Positions 26,501 through 38,301 of a DNA stretch of 64,000 bases are shown piece after piece (position 1 is the stretch's first letter; each line of letters opens with the position of its first letter). Both the position numbers and the translations under genes were made by a program. A model generated the notes under the pieces. It did not search any database and was not told where the DNA came from. It worked only from the letters and a program-made list of their open reading frames with translations. Source of the stretch: Gordius sp. MW1 (Eukaryota > Nematomorpha > Gordioida > Gordea > Gordiidae); assembly GCA_964036665.1 (NCBI GenBank), contig OZ038530.1:9016501-9080500 (forward strand), in the 5' to 3' direction.

Positions 26501-29500
26501 TAAACAAGATGCAAAAAGTAAAAGCTAATGGCTCATGGATACCAATGTAAGCAATGCTCGGATGCCTGAAGAAAGAGTTACGACCATGACGAACCTCTTT
26601 AACAAGATATTGGTAGAAGGTGAATTCCTAATCAATAGAGAGCATGCAAGGTAAATACCCTTATTTAAAGGCAAAAGGATTCTCAGGACTGTGGCAATAC
26701 GGAGGTATCAAACTAAGTTGCCACTCCTTGAAGCATATGGAAAGGATCTTAGTAACAAGGCTGAAAAACAAGGTGGATATATCGGCTAACCAATTAGGAT
26801 TTATGGCCGGCAAATCCACAATCAACCCAATCTTCGCACTAAGACAAATGATGATAAATATGGTGAAATAGAAGAAACCTACATATGGTCTTTATCGACT
26901 TGGATAAAGCTTATGACACGGTCCCTCGCGATTTGATATGGTGGTGCCCGAGAAAACAAAATATCCCTGACGCTAAATTTATCAAGCCTCAAATTTTTGA
27001 CTTAGGACGACAGTTGAATACTTTCCGCGTTGAAATTAGTTTACATCAATGATCTGCTTTAAGTCCCTGTTTATTTAATACAATTATGGACACGATAACG
27101 AGAGACATTTAAAAGCCATCGTCATGGTGTGTGCTATATGCTGATGATGTAAAACTATGCGAAAAAACAAAGGAGAAAGTATTTGAATAAGCCGAAATGT
27201 GGTCAAAGCGCTTAGCTGGATATGGTTTAAAGATCAACGATCAAAAAACGGTATACATTAAAATGAACGTTACAAGCAGCCCATAGCTGGATCCCAAAAA
27301 TAGACAGGTTTATATACCTCGGCTCGATGCAGGCGCGTAGCCAAGACGGAAAGCGGGACTTTTCTACCCCCTTGACCAATATTTGGAATTTTTTTTTGAT
27401 CAATAATTAGATTAAATGGGTTAAAATATTATTAGTTGCATAAAAGATTTTGAGACACTTATAAAAGCCTGTAAACATAATATATACATCAATTTATCGA
27501 ATTTAATTTTTGACTAAAAGCTTGCACCCCACCATTATAATTTTCCACCATTGATTGTAAATTATGAAAAACTTGTTTTTTTATGTAAACACCGTTCATT
27601 TAGCTGTACTAAAAAATGTCAAGTAAACAGATTGAGTGACTGTATAATTTTGCTTATTAGCAACTTGAGAATTTTTTCAGATCAAACTCATATAATTTTG
27701 CTTTGGTTTCCGCCATTATTTAATTTTACCTAAGTGATAATATTTTCTGCCAGTTAAATAACTTAAGGTCCATGTCCTTTTTTAAGGTATAAAAGAGATA
27801 GTATATGCTCTGATTAATGAAGAGAAGGAATTTTTCTAAAGTTGGTTATATAGCGCCTTGAAGTTTCGCATATATTGTACGCGAAGTTTATTTTTATTAC
27901 ATCACAAATAAAAGTGTCAAAAAAATTTTTAAATCCCCCTTGAGAAAATTCTGGCTACGCGCCTGGCTTGATGCTACATCAAGAGGGAGGTTGCGCAATA
28001 GATGTCAGTGCTCGGATCCAAAAAGGATGGCTTAAATGGCTAAGTATATCCGGTGTAATGTGCGACAGAAAATGCCAATATGGTTAAAGAGCAAAGCTTA
28101 CAAATCATCGTAAGACCGATGTTACTCTAAGGAAGTGAAACATGGGCATTAAATAGCACAGAAAGAAAGCTATTACAAGCCACAGAGATAGAATGATACG
28201 GTATAGCTTGGGGTATACTATGCTCGACCACATGACGAATGACTTTCTCATAACAAAAATGGGTATTCCTATGGCGGACATAATTAAAACGGCTAAGGTG
28301 GTATGGGCATATACTAAGTAGAAAGACGAATGACGTAAATCGAAAAGTACTGGATATGGAGACACCGGGGAAGAGACGAAGAGGACGACCTCGGGTCACG
28401 AATGGGCAAATCGATAAAGTTGTGAAAATAAAAGATATTAGTCAACACATGGCACTCACCCGGTCAAGATGGAAGAAAATCATTAATACAAACTTTACTG
28501 TTGCAGGACCAAATAACTGATAAAGAGAGGAGGAGAAGGAAATTGGGAATTAAGTAAATTCATATCAACAATATAGCAAAGAAAAAATCCGATTATTCAA
28601 TAGCATACAAAATTATACCTAAAAACTTAAATTGTTCATTATTATAGAAGTTAGGTTATTTTGGGGTTGAACTTTATTGGTGTAATTGAAATATAATCTT
28701 GTTAATATTATATAAAATATATTAGAAAATATTCATTTAAGTTTTTAGCAATAGCTACTATCTCTGTTGAAACAAATATGGTTCTAAAATATGAACCTAA
28801 ATCCTTGGTTTTTTCAGGTAAAGGTGTCGGTAGAGCCAACCTCAATTTTAGAGTTATGCATTGTATTAAAAGACAAAACCTCGCATTAGAATATCGATAC
28901 TAGAAGTTAAATATAAATAATTATGGTAACAATTTGACTTTAAGTCGAATGACCTTATTTCTTTAAGCCCTTAATTTACGATAAGCAACAAACAATACCA
29001 ATTTTACCCTTAAAGGATTGTCTAGTGATTAAGTATTTTTGTTGAAAACCACAAGAGGTTTTCCTCTTGAATGTTTAATACCTCAAGCTACAATATTGAT
29101 AAACACCGTGCATATGTTTGATTACGAGTTATTATATATGGTAATGAGTAGAGTTTATGAGTATCGTTGTTTGTTTTTGTATTATTATATATATATTTGT
29201 TAATTATCGCCATCTAATTGAGTTTTAAATGTAAATAATAACCGCGGCCAGTCGGAACATTAAAATTTCATATTTATGCATATAAATATTTTATATGTTT
29301 AACCCGACATTTACTTTAATACATTTATTATAGTTGAACATTAGGTTAAATCTAATATATAAAATTCTCGTGTCACGGTGTTTGTTGTTAAACTCCTCTG
29401 AAACGGCTGGACCGATTTTTATGAAAATTTCTGCGAATATTTGGTAGGTCTGAGAATAGGTTTTAAACTATATTCGAAATCTCTAAGTGATAAGACGGTC

Positions 29501-32500
29501 AAGTTATTGTTTTATACGTTTAGACATTTAAGAAAACGTCAATCAAAAGCAACCTCATGACGTCATACAGGGATACTGTAAAATGCAATAATTGACGTCA
29601 TAGATAAATGTCATTGTTTAAAGTCGGTGAATTTGGATTGATAGCGTAGGTAGAGGGAAATGGAACGCGATATTTCTGGCTATAAAAGCCCATCGTCAGG
29701 GGGAAAAATAATAAAAATAAAAAGGGAGATAAAGGCTCGAGACGTCATAGATGTATACTGTAAAATGCGACAAATAATCTAATATAAAAAAGTAACTACT
29801 TATAAAAATACCATATAGCATGGGCGTAGCCTGCATGAGAATTCGATAGTTTAATGTTTTTCACCTTTAAGTAAATTTGATATATTAAATAAGTTATATT
29901 TATAGGTAACAATGCCAGCTAAACGCAAAAGGAACAATTTGGGTTGTCATACAAAACAAACTGCAGTCGTGATAAATATAAGAGCACAAAGAACAGACGA
30001 ACAAATCCTACAAAACAATGCAGATATGTGTGTGAGCATGGCCCAAATACCTGAATCAAAAGTGCAATAGGCACGAGATAAACGAAATCAACAAAGACGA
30101 TTAAAAAAACAAGCCCGCCGATTTGTAATCAATACATGTAGAGCAAATGAGCAACAACGCCAACAAGTACATCACGCATTTAAATCGGCTTCATTCCTTG
30201 GACTAGCATTCCAGTATGAGCAGGATGTTTGATATTACGCCCATTCCAAAGTCGTCATTGGTACCATGAACAAACTATGTCCGCATTGTCTAGCACTTAA
30301 TTATAAAATTGAGTCAGCTGGGATGTGTTGCGCATTAAGAAAGTTTGACTAACGGAGATTGAAACACCACCTGAACCATTGTTTACTTATCGGTACGGAT
30401 CCTGATTCTAGCCTGTTCCTAAAGTCAATTCAGACATTCAATTCATGCTTCCAAATGACATCAATCGGAGCAACAGAAATAGTTCAAAAACGGTCAACAA
30501 TTTAAGTCAACCTTTTAAATAAAAGGCCAGGTTTTCACAAAGTGAATTCTTTGCTGCCGATACAAATTACTTTATGGGTGGTGACGACTCCGAACGCGCG
30601 CTCGCTAATCGCATGGATGCACGTTGCGGCTACAACAAACTCGATTCACCTTTTGCGCGCACCGTCAGCCAGCTGGACTCTCTGTTGAATGGGCACAATG
30701 ATTTATTATAATTATTAAAATCACACATGCCAAATTACTAAGTGACAATTACGCTATTGTCATCGATTCTGATAAAACACCATTTGGAGAGCAGTGCATC
30801 TGGAGTTGACGACGTTGCCGAAATCATGATTGGGGACCGTACGGCTTCGCGCCAAATCGTGATTTGAAGAAGAGATAACAATCTTCAGTTCATTGCAGAT
30901 ACCCACCGTTCATATGACGCTCTCCAATATCCGATAATTTTTTGGAAAGGACAAGATGGATATTGCATAAACTTTAAACAACGAGATCCCCTAACTGGTA
31001 TTCATTATTAAAAACATGATTACTCATTTTCAATTAATTGGAATACACATTATTACAGGAGTCGAAACAAACAAGAAGGTTAACTCGAAGGATTATTATG
31101 CATATCGTTTGATGATTAGACGCGGTCAAGACAACGTCATACTACGATGTCTTGAGCTTTGCCAACTATTCATGGTCGGCATGTATGTGAAGATAGAGAG
31201 CGATGGTCAAAATGACAACATTCAATTCAACATTAAAAATGAAATACAAGGGATACTATATTAAAACGAAATGTACTATCACATATTTGACCGCATTATG
31301 CTAATAGTTTCGGCAGAACAAGGGGCCTTTTTTTGGATGCATGGTGGAACAGGCAAAACATTTCTCATTTAGAAAATTCATGCCGAGATACGATACAAAA
31401 ATGGCATCGCATTGGCCGTGTCATTCAGATATTAACGAAAAACTCGAAGTCAGCATTTTGAATGGCAAGTTGCGAGGTGAACATGTATGCTGCCACGAAT
31501 CCCTTTGATTCCCACATATGTGCCGATTGAATTCAATTGCATTAAAGCTCTATTAGAATGGCATTTGCAATGACAATCAATAAGGCGCATGGCCAAACGA
31601 TGTCTATTTATAGCTTCAATTTTGCCACGTGATACTTTTCTCACTGACAGCTGTATGTGCCATGTTCTCGCGTGGGTAAACCATCGAGTTTGTTTGTGTT
31701 GACTAAAAACGGACTACCCAAAAATATTATATACTTCATCGCACTTGGAGATTGATGATTAATTATTTTTTAATCGTCATAATAAAATGGATATATAGGT
31801 ATCAAAAATGATTTAATAAAGTATAAATAATGAAATTATTAAATGATTAGTGTATTGTCATTTTATAGGCCAACATTGTCACAACGCTCCTTTCTTATTT
31901 CAATTATAACACATACCCATACACTGATAGTATTTTCTAGAAATAAGCTTACCCAAATTCTTTCATATATTTCCTATTGATAAGTACCAATGATTTAGCC
32001 AAATAAGAACTAAGCCAAAGCAACGCTTGGCCGGGCACAGTTAGTATTATTATAAAATTCTTTATTAACTTGGTCTTTAAAGCGAAGTGACAACTAGTTT
32101 TTTAAGACTATGTTATGATAAAAGGGTGTTTAACCAACTAATATAACTGCTATATACTGTGAACCATAGAAAACCTCCGCCATCAATCAAAATGTTTCAT
32201 ATGTCTCCTCCCCATTACAAAAGCATATTGTTAATGAAAAGGCGACTATGATTACCATGTAAACTAAATAAATAAACCAAGATAGCTATAGTCTAATTAT
32301 AATTTTGAACCTTTTGGGGATTCAATTTAAAAATTTGAAACGTACATATATCCCGCGTGTTTCACTTGGAATTGTTGATCGCCGCGGTATAAATGTGCCG
32401 TGATGCCTGACTCCAAAACGTACTCGTTGAGGGGAATCGTTTGTGCTATAGCTACCCATACTCCCATAAACTAGTTTAAAATGAGATATTATACAAGTAT

Positions 32501-35300
32501 AATATGGAAACTATCAGGATTCATTGACATCCCTTTCTTACATTTAAATAATGAACACTTATAGTGTTTATCTGCTATAAATAGGTCAATTTGAGAAATA
32601 TTACTATAAGCCTAGCCAGGTTTTGGATTAGGGGAGGGGGGCCAAACGTTTAAAGTTTCAATTAGGGGGGGGGGCAAAACATAATTTTTTTTTAATCTTG
32701 AAGAGTTTTTGCATTGAAAAAAAAATGTTCGTCATTTAGGGAAGAGGGGGGGCCGCCCCCTCCTTGGCTATGCTCATGAATATTACTATGACTCTATATG
32801 TATTTTATAACTAATTCATTTTTTTAACATGTTTCGTATTCCAGAGCTTAAATAAGATTATTCAAAATTGAAACCGATTAAATAATTTTGGATCATATCA
32901 TGTGAAGTCTGCTAAGCGCCATCTTATAAGATCTACATTCCATCACTTTGTCATCTTATTAACTTAGTGTTATACACAATATTAATGTTTGAATAAGTTG
33001 AGCTGAGCTAAGTTTTTTAAAAGAAATAAAGTTAGTTCATTGATATATATCTGAACATATTAAATACCATGGGCGTAGCCAGCATTGGGATAAGAGGGAG
33101 ACAATTATGATTTAAGGAGGGGCAAAACCATCATTTTTTGAAATTTCAGCTATAATTTTAATAAATTTAAACGAAATGGATTTATAGAGTAGCAGCCGCC
33201 CCTCCCTGCCCCCTCCCCTGGCTAGGCCCACGTTAATTACATAAATTATTATTAGTAATCATAAAAAACATTATTTAAGTGATATGTCTTCATCTTCTTC
33301 TTTTAGAAGAGGCCATTGACCAGTTTTAATTTATTACTAGAGACTTGCATGTCCAATCCAGCCTCATCCCAAACAAATGAACTCATATAGTTGGACCAAA
33401 CAAGATAAAACAAAAACGCGCTTGGCCAAATTTGAGCTTAAGGGCTTGTCTTAATATCAATTTGGCGCAGCAAAAATCGTTGTACGGGTTAAAACATAGC
33501 CGTGTTTAACTTAATTCACAGCAGATTTACATATCAGACGCATAACATAACAGCGATTAATCTCAAGAGTTGAAATAGTCAAAAAAAAAACGTTTTTAAC
33601 TATCAAAAAACAAAACATTAATAATTACAACCGAGTATGACACAAGAAATTGAATCAGATATTTAATAAAGATATATTCGCGCCATTTGAATCTGAATCC
33701 GATATTAAGACAAGCCCTAAGATTTAGACATTTGCCATAGTTCAATTTTATGCTATTAAATGATCATTACAAAATTGCAATGTTCTTCTTGCTTCTATTT
33801 TTTTATATTAAGATAACATCCATTATTCAAAACGTTTTTTCCATAAAATTATGTTTCCGTCGCCTGACCTAAATTATAAAAAGTAGTGACGGCTACAAAA
33901 CTGATGATATGAATGTCCTATATTACAATTTTAAACATATCTGGGGGGGGCTTAAATTGTATTGCAATGAACTTCACATCATATATGATACACAAAAGTT
34001 CATATATATATTAAAATTATTAACGACCTTGTTACTAATATCTAAAAATTCTAAAAATTATGATAATCACAAATAAAATATAAATTTTTTTATCTAAACC
34101 CTGCCTTTGATAAATACAGTATTGCGCCAACAAAAACTTACGCTGGTAATGTTTAGATTGGCCTGAGGTTTAATATCATTTTCGAAACAAACTTTTCCGT
34201 AGTTAGTATTTCTTTTTCTATCATCCAAATGTTTAACGCGACTTAAGATATCACCTATGTACATAAAAAATAGAAATTATTAAATGGGCTCAAAATGAGT
34301 AATTAGTCTTAAATAGTATTAATTAACGAGTGTTAAATTAAAAGGTGTTTACGATTACTTAGAACGAATTTAATCAATATCTTTTTTATTCGCCTTATAG
34401 TCCCTATCTTTTAAGCAAAAATAAATTTGTTTTAACCGCTTTAATATATTTAAAAACATAATTATACGTTAGTACACTGCTCACCATATTTTTGTAACAT
34501 ATATTTACTTTTTAATAAAAACAAAATAATAACATATCGTAGTGAGGCTTTATATCTCCCTTTAAATAGTGTGACTCCGAAATTGATCATTTTATATTAA
34601 TTCATATAATCATATTTAAGTTTTGTAAAATTTAATCCTATATTAATAAAAACAAATTTGTTTTTAAGAAAAGCAGGTGAATGCCCAAAAGCTCTAGTAC
34701 ATAAAAATCTGAAAAGCATATTTGAGATTACCGGAAACATTAAAGGTTATAGCCTTTACCGCGTGTTTTGCTGGTTTTGCTAGATCAAAATAATAACACG
34801 AGCAAGCAAGCTTGTGCATAGTGAAATGGTTTATACACTGAAATATTTCGGGATTTAGCCTCTTGTATAGCATAAGCGATAAGCCTAACACTGCCTTTCT
34901 CTTAAACATTACTAAAGCTAGTCGATGACCTTGTTAGAATCTCTCTTTCAAGAAAAACCCTTTTAATCAACTTGCATAATATACAGAGGCCCATCTAAAA
35001 ATTATTGAATTTTTATTTATTTAAATGAAATGAGCCTATTAAATGATTTTTACATATGAGAAAAAAATATGTTTAATAAGGGTCTTTAAAACTATTATCT
35101 TATAGGAGTTGATTTGTCTTAAAACCAGAATAAAGATGATAATAATTTTTTAAGCTGAATATTTTTGAACTTATATTTAAAAACGTGTATAAGGGCAATT
35201 TGTCTAATTATTTTCATCGACATTTGAGCTTACTTTTGGACAGTCCTCCACCGATTAGCACCAACGTGCAAATTGCGACCGTATATAAAGAATACTCCAT
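20551..35300 (-). CDS. Secreted lipocalin (apolipoprotein D-like)
   Basis: Five exons join in phase: 35234-35300, 34142-34254, 32346-32470, 21120-21344, 20551-20830, giving 269 residues. Introns are 979, 1671, 11001 and 289 nt. Residues 1-20 form a signal peptide (MEYSLYTVAICTLVLIGGG). The lipocalin GxW signature is at about residues 61-66 (FMGVWVAIA), preceded by a cysteine (KVCFEND) as in apolipoprotein D. The TDY motif followed by SVLYSC, and a C-terminal Cys after SREYN, match the second and third conserved lipocalin regions. Lipocalins are eight-stranded barrels that carry small hydrophobic ligands outside cells. NIT and NTS are possible N-glycosylation sites. The tail after the barrel is unusual: about 45 residues, very basic (RSARRKSKKRSDPRQKR). 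A minus-strand AATAAA lies near 20452-20457. Family is well supported by motif order and phase; the ligand is unknown. Confidence 0.85.
22677..23602. mobile_element. 926-bp inverted-repeat element, GGGGAGAYCGGG ends, TA-flanked
   Basis: The left end is GGGGAGATCGGGGACTA; the right end inverted is GGGGAGACCGGGCTAGTCG. TA flanks both ends (22675-22676 and 23603-23604), as for Tc1/mariner-type or other TA-targeting elements. The interior has further CTAGTNNTAGC-like palindromic bits and no convincing gene. It lies in lipocalin intron 3. Confidence 0.65.
23691..24544. mobile_element. 854-bp relative of the GGGGAGAYCGGG element
   Basis: The left end is GAGGAGACCGGGCCTATACG and the right end is CACTGTCTCCCC, with TA on both sides (23689-23690 and 24545-24546). 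It lies only 87 bp from the element at 22677-23602 and shares its termini. No transposase was recognised. It lies in lipocalin intron 3. Confidence 0.55.
25035..28540 (+). mobile_element. RTE-like LINE, broken copy 1
   Basis: An apurinic-type endonuclease region begins near 25185 (ITCWNVRTLTGK, HIACLQETRW with its catalytic Glu, then NRRNGVGIV). A reverse transcriptase region follows (NQLGFMAGKSTINPIFALRQ near 26790; YADD at 27137-27148), then a 3' end of ACTGATAAAGAGAGGAGG (about 28519). It has many stops and frameshifts, so it is dead. A 636-bp hAT-like MITE at 27330-27965 interrupts it. It matches the copy at 39478-42535, which keeps about 100 more bases near the start. It lies inside lipocalin intron 3, opposite in strand to that gene. 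Confidence 0.88.
27330..27965. mobile_element. 636-bp hAT-like MITE inside LINE copy 1
   Basis: Ends are CAGGCGCGTAGCCAAGA and TCTGGCTACGCGCCTG. The 8-bp flanks GCTCGATG (27322-27329) and GCTTGATG (27966-27973) differ at one base. The second LINE copy lacks this insert at the matching place, near 40035, which confirms both boundaries. It belongs to the same family as 13529-13830. No coding capacity was seen. Confidence 0.9.
28541..29350. other. AT-rich intronic sequence
   Basis: Part of lipocalin intron 3, between the LINE and the Helitron. No gene or repeat structure was recognised. Confidence 0.3.
29351..32044 (+). mobile_element. Helitron, reduced and decayed
   Basis: The 5' end TCTAATATATAAAATTCTCG follows an A. 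The 3' end is GGCCGGGCACAGTTAG followed by T, a slight variant of the CTAG/T terminus, as expected for insertion between A and T. Coding remnants lie in order: a start at 29912 (MPAKRKRNNLGCHTKQT), a Helitron N-terminal region with basic repeats, a part ending KVNSKDYYAYRLMIRRGQDN (about 31078-31140), a helicase Walker A (GGTGKTFL, about 31342-31370) and the C-terminal helicase motif INKAHGQTMSIYSF (about 31577). Stops and large internal deletions make it non-functional; at 2.7 kb it is about half the usual autonomous length. It lies in lipocalin intron 3. Confidence 0.85.
32610..32777. mobile_element. GGGCGTAGCC-family MITE
   Basis: The left end is CTAGCCAGGTTTTGG and the right end is CCTTGGCTATGCTCATG, with the family layout of a G-rich left block (AGGGGAGGGGGGCC) and a C-rich right block (GGCCGCCCCC). 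It lies in lipocalin intron 2, about 140 bp upstream of exon 3. Confidence 0.6.
33068..33232. mobile_element. GGGCGTAGCC-family MITE
   Basis: CATGGGCGTAGCCAGCATTG at the left is answered by CCTGGCTAGGCCCACG at the right. The interior carries GGAGGGGCAAAACC and CAGCCGCCCCTCCC. It lies in lipocalin intron 2 and is close in sequence to the copies at 50428 and 58157. Confidence 0.7.
33442..33717. mobile_element. 276-bp inverted-repeat element with TTAA-like flank
   Basis: Ends are GGGCTTGTCTTAATATC and GATATTAAGACAAGCCC, a perfect 17-base inverted repeat; a GGCGC/GCGCC pair lies further in. The left flank is TTAA and the right flank TAAG, so a TTAA-targeting family (piggyBac or Kolobok type) is possible but unproven. 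It lies in lipocalin intron 2. Confidence 0.65.
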
Positions 35301-35700
35301 TTCTAAATCACAGACTTAAATAAATCAAAATTTAAGATACAAATGTGCGATTGGAATGATAATTTTGAGATTCAAATCTTTTGCGAATATTCGAGGCCAA
35401 AAAAATACTAAGTGTATAAGAATGGAATTATGCGTTTAGGTTGTGAAATGTGGGACAGCAGTCAAGGGGACGTTTACTATTCTTTAATATTAGATGCTTG
35501 ATATTAAAACACCATGTAACAGCTTCGTTTCACATTCATTTAATGTGCTGCTATCGTGTGTGATTGATTGCACTTAATATGCCTATACTATACTGTATGT
35601 ATGTGTATGCTATGATAACAAATGTTGGCTCTCCAAAAATTATAGTCCATATGAATTCTTAAAGTCAGGCCGTATCTCAAATCTTAGATATTGTGTGATT
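35301..35700. promoter_or_regulatory. Presumed 5' region of the lipocalin gene
   Basis: This is immediately upstream, on the minus strand, of the lipocalin start codon at 35300. No core promoter element could be picked out with confidence, and the call rests on position alone. Confidence 0.3.
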
Positions 35701-35702
35701 TT

Positions 35703-35870
35703 ATGGGCTTAGCCAGCAAGAATTAATGAGATGGGTAAACGGGTTGGTAGTAATTTGGTACATGGGTGGAATAATGGTTGGTTTTTAATATTTTTAAACA
35801 TTATTTAAATACATTAAAAATGAGATTCTAAGAGGCAGCTGTCCGTCATACCCTCCTTCTGACTATGCCA
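35703..35870. mobile_element. GGGCGTAGCC-family MITE, right end struck by a hAT
   Basis: The left part is ATGGGCTTAGCCAGCAAG, the right part CCTCCTTCTGACTATGCC, and the middle is AT-rich. The next element, 35871-37740, begins exactly at its right end and duplicates CTATGCC from it, so the hAT came later. Confidence 0.55.
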
Positions 35871-37740
35871 TAGAGGCTTGCACGGGTGACTTGAAACCCT
35901 TTCAGAACCCGCCTCGACCCGACCTTGGGTTGGATCGGGTTCAGGTTGAAAATTTCAAAATTCTTTTAGTTTGGGTCGAATTCGGGTTAAAATGTTTAAA
36001 GCGCTTCCGGGTAGGGTTCGGGTTGAAATTTTCAAAATGTTCTCGGGTTGGGTCAAAGGTTTCGAAACTGTTACAAAATACGCAAAACATTATAACTTTT
36101 ACCTACAATCTTTTTAAACAATGCTCTAAAGCATAATATTTGATAATTAATTTTTAAATATGTGCAATTTACATCTTTTTTTTTAATTAACTTACTTTTT
36201 TTTAATTGCTTGGACGGCATGAAATTTAGAATTGACTTAAGTGACTTAAAAATGTAATATATACCAACAAGATAAACTTTTAATTTTTTGATATGAAACA
36301 TTAGGCTTATATAATTCTCTTCACTAATATATAGTATCCAAGCTTTATACGTATATGATTTTATAATTGAATATGAATGTGGAGTGTGGGGCCGCTATAG
36401 TTTTTTTACTAATTCAAAACTTTAGAATTTATGACATTTTAGAATGGTGGTGAGCATTGGGGTAGGGAGGGGGTGGTTTTCGGGTTAGAACCCCCCCCCC
36501 CCCCCCCATTGATAGATTTTTTTAATATTTGAACACAAATATTACTGATAATTATAAATTATTTTGGAAGTGTTATTAAGTTTTGCGCGGCGTTTATTTT
36601 TATTTTTTGGATTTGATACCCTGTTTATTAAATTCCCCGTTCAACTCACCCCTCAAATATTAAATAATTTTTTAATATTAGCAACATTTTATGAAGATGA
36701 TCTTGAAGGATCAGAAGAGCAGTTTAAATCCCATATTAAATCGTGGTTTTCATCGTTTAAAGACTTTAATTCAGAAAAATCCAGCGATGCAGTGGATACC
36801 TTATCCGATTATGTATGCCTCTAAACTTAATCTTTTCCTAATATTAAAACCCTTTACTATATTCTAGCAACCTTACCTATTACACCGCTCTAATGAGCGG
36901 TGTTTTAAAGTGCTAAAAAGACTAAAAACATATCTTAAAAGCACAATTGGACAAGATAGGTAAACTAAATGGTTTTATTAATTTTATTTAGGCTTACCGG
37001 ATTAACGTTGCTATATGTACACAGGCAATATACCCCTGAAACTGAAGATGTTGTAGATGCGGTTCTATCTAAAAATCGTTGGTATTGATTTTCAATTTAT
37101 ATAATTTTTATATTGTATATTTAATAAAACTGAATATTTTTTGAAATTTTCCTTTTAGTATTTTATTATTTTTTCTCTATTGTTACTTTAAACTTTTAGG
37201 AAAAAAGATTTTTATCCAAAAAAATAGATACAAAAAATATTTCATCTTGAAAATTTTATACCCCCCCCCCCCCCTTGAGGAAATCCTACTTGCCTATGGT
37301 GGAGAGTCTATTCTTGTAAATACTCGATTAGCGAGAGGTCGTTTTCGACTGCTGGGCCATATTTAGAACAGAAAATGGCGAATTGCGACTTAAAATTATG
37401 GATGCAACAATACTTATACATAATTATAATGAAACGTTCAAAAAAAATTAGTACACAAAAATTGTGGCAATTAGTTTCTTAAAGCTGACACTTTAATTTG
37501 TGGGAAAAAATGGCACACCGCAATTAATTAATTCACGGGTCGGGTCAGGTTGAAAATTTGACACACTTTGGGGCCGGGTCTCGGGTTGAAAATTTTAAAT
37601 TGCTTTAGGGTCGGGTCGAACTTGGGCTGAAAATTTTAAAATGCTTTTGAATCGTGTCGATCGGGTCAGGGTTGAAAAATTTAAAACGCTTTCGGGTCGG
37701 TTTGGGTTCGGTTTGAAAAAGGTGACTTTGCAGGCCTCTA
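35871..37740 (+). mobile_element. hAT transposon with partial transposase gene
   Basis: The termini TAGAGGCTTGCACGGGTGAC and, inverted from the right, TAGAGGCCTGCAAAGTCACC define 1870 bp. The 8-bp flanks are CTATGCCA (35863-35870) and CTATGCCT (37741-37748). Subterminal blocks at 35900-36060 and 37535-37710 repeat GGGTCGGGTT/GGTTGAAAATTT-type motifs. The centre holds the 3' exons of a hAT transposase (separate entry). The 5' transposase exons were not found, so the element is internally deleted or decayed. Confidence 0.85.
36564..37088 (+). CDS. hAT transposase, C-terminal part (dimerisation domain)
   Basis: Three exons join in phase: about 36564-36812, 36868-36959 and 36992-37088, with introns of 55 and 32 nt. 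The joined product runs across a stretch with SNERCFKVLKRLKTYLKSTI, then GQDRLTGLTLLYVHR, the classic hAT C-terminal dimerisation signature. It ends NRWY before the stop at 37086-37088. The first exon (FYEDDLEGSEEQFKSHIKSW) suits the region just before hATC. The start of that exon is not fixed; 36564 is only where the open frame was taken up. The RNase H-like catalytic core and BED finger were not found. The reading frame is intact over the part present, which suggests fairly recent activity or use. Confidence 0.8.
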
Positions 37741-38179
37741 CTATGCCTGGTTTGATTTTGTGCGAACGCATATGAACCTGATCACTATGGTAAAGTGGTG
37801 TATTAATGTTTGTAATCATTTCAACAGTAAAAGCACTAAATTAGAGGATAAAGTACCCTCTTACCGAATCACAGCATCTAGTATCAAAAAATCAACAGCC
37901 TTTATACTAGGCTGAAAATGTAATGCTATTACGATCAACATTTTTATATAATACAAACTTTAATATTTCGGTCGGTAGTAAAAAGCGTACAAAACACTTT
38001 TTCACCCTTAAATGTTTGAATAAAAGATATGATGTCATATTTTGAATGTTGACAATCAAAAAACTTTTGTTAAAATCGAAAATCGCATAAAATTTTAAGA
38101 GATTATAAATATATGCGACTTTCAAGGTTGGAGTTAGTATTTTTAAAGTAAGCATTTTATTTTTAAGACATAAAATACA

Positions 38180-38301
38180 AAAAATTTTTGGTCGATTTAT
38201 GCGGCTAAGAAAAACATACCAAAAAATCGTTGGTCTGTTTACGCATAGTCGACTAAAACCAAAGGTGGACCAAACAAAACCCAGCCGTTGTTACAACACT
38301 A
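38180..38301. mobile_element. Partial copy of the GTGTTGTAA inverted-repeat family
   Basis: The right end CCCAGCCGTTGTTACAACACTA and internal GTCGACTAAAACCAAAGG match 5727-5893 and 9292-9455. The left end could not be placed. The flanking stretches 37749-38179 and 38302-39271 hold no recognised gene. Confidence 0.5.

Noticed and set aside
35891-36136. Plus-strand open frame rich in RVGFGLK
   Set aside because: It translates the GGGTTCGGGT subterminal array of the hAT element; 60195-60419 and 37595-37819 are the same kind.
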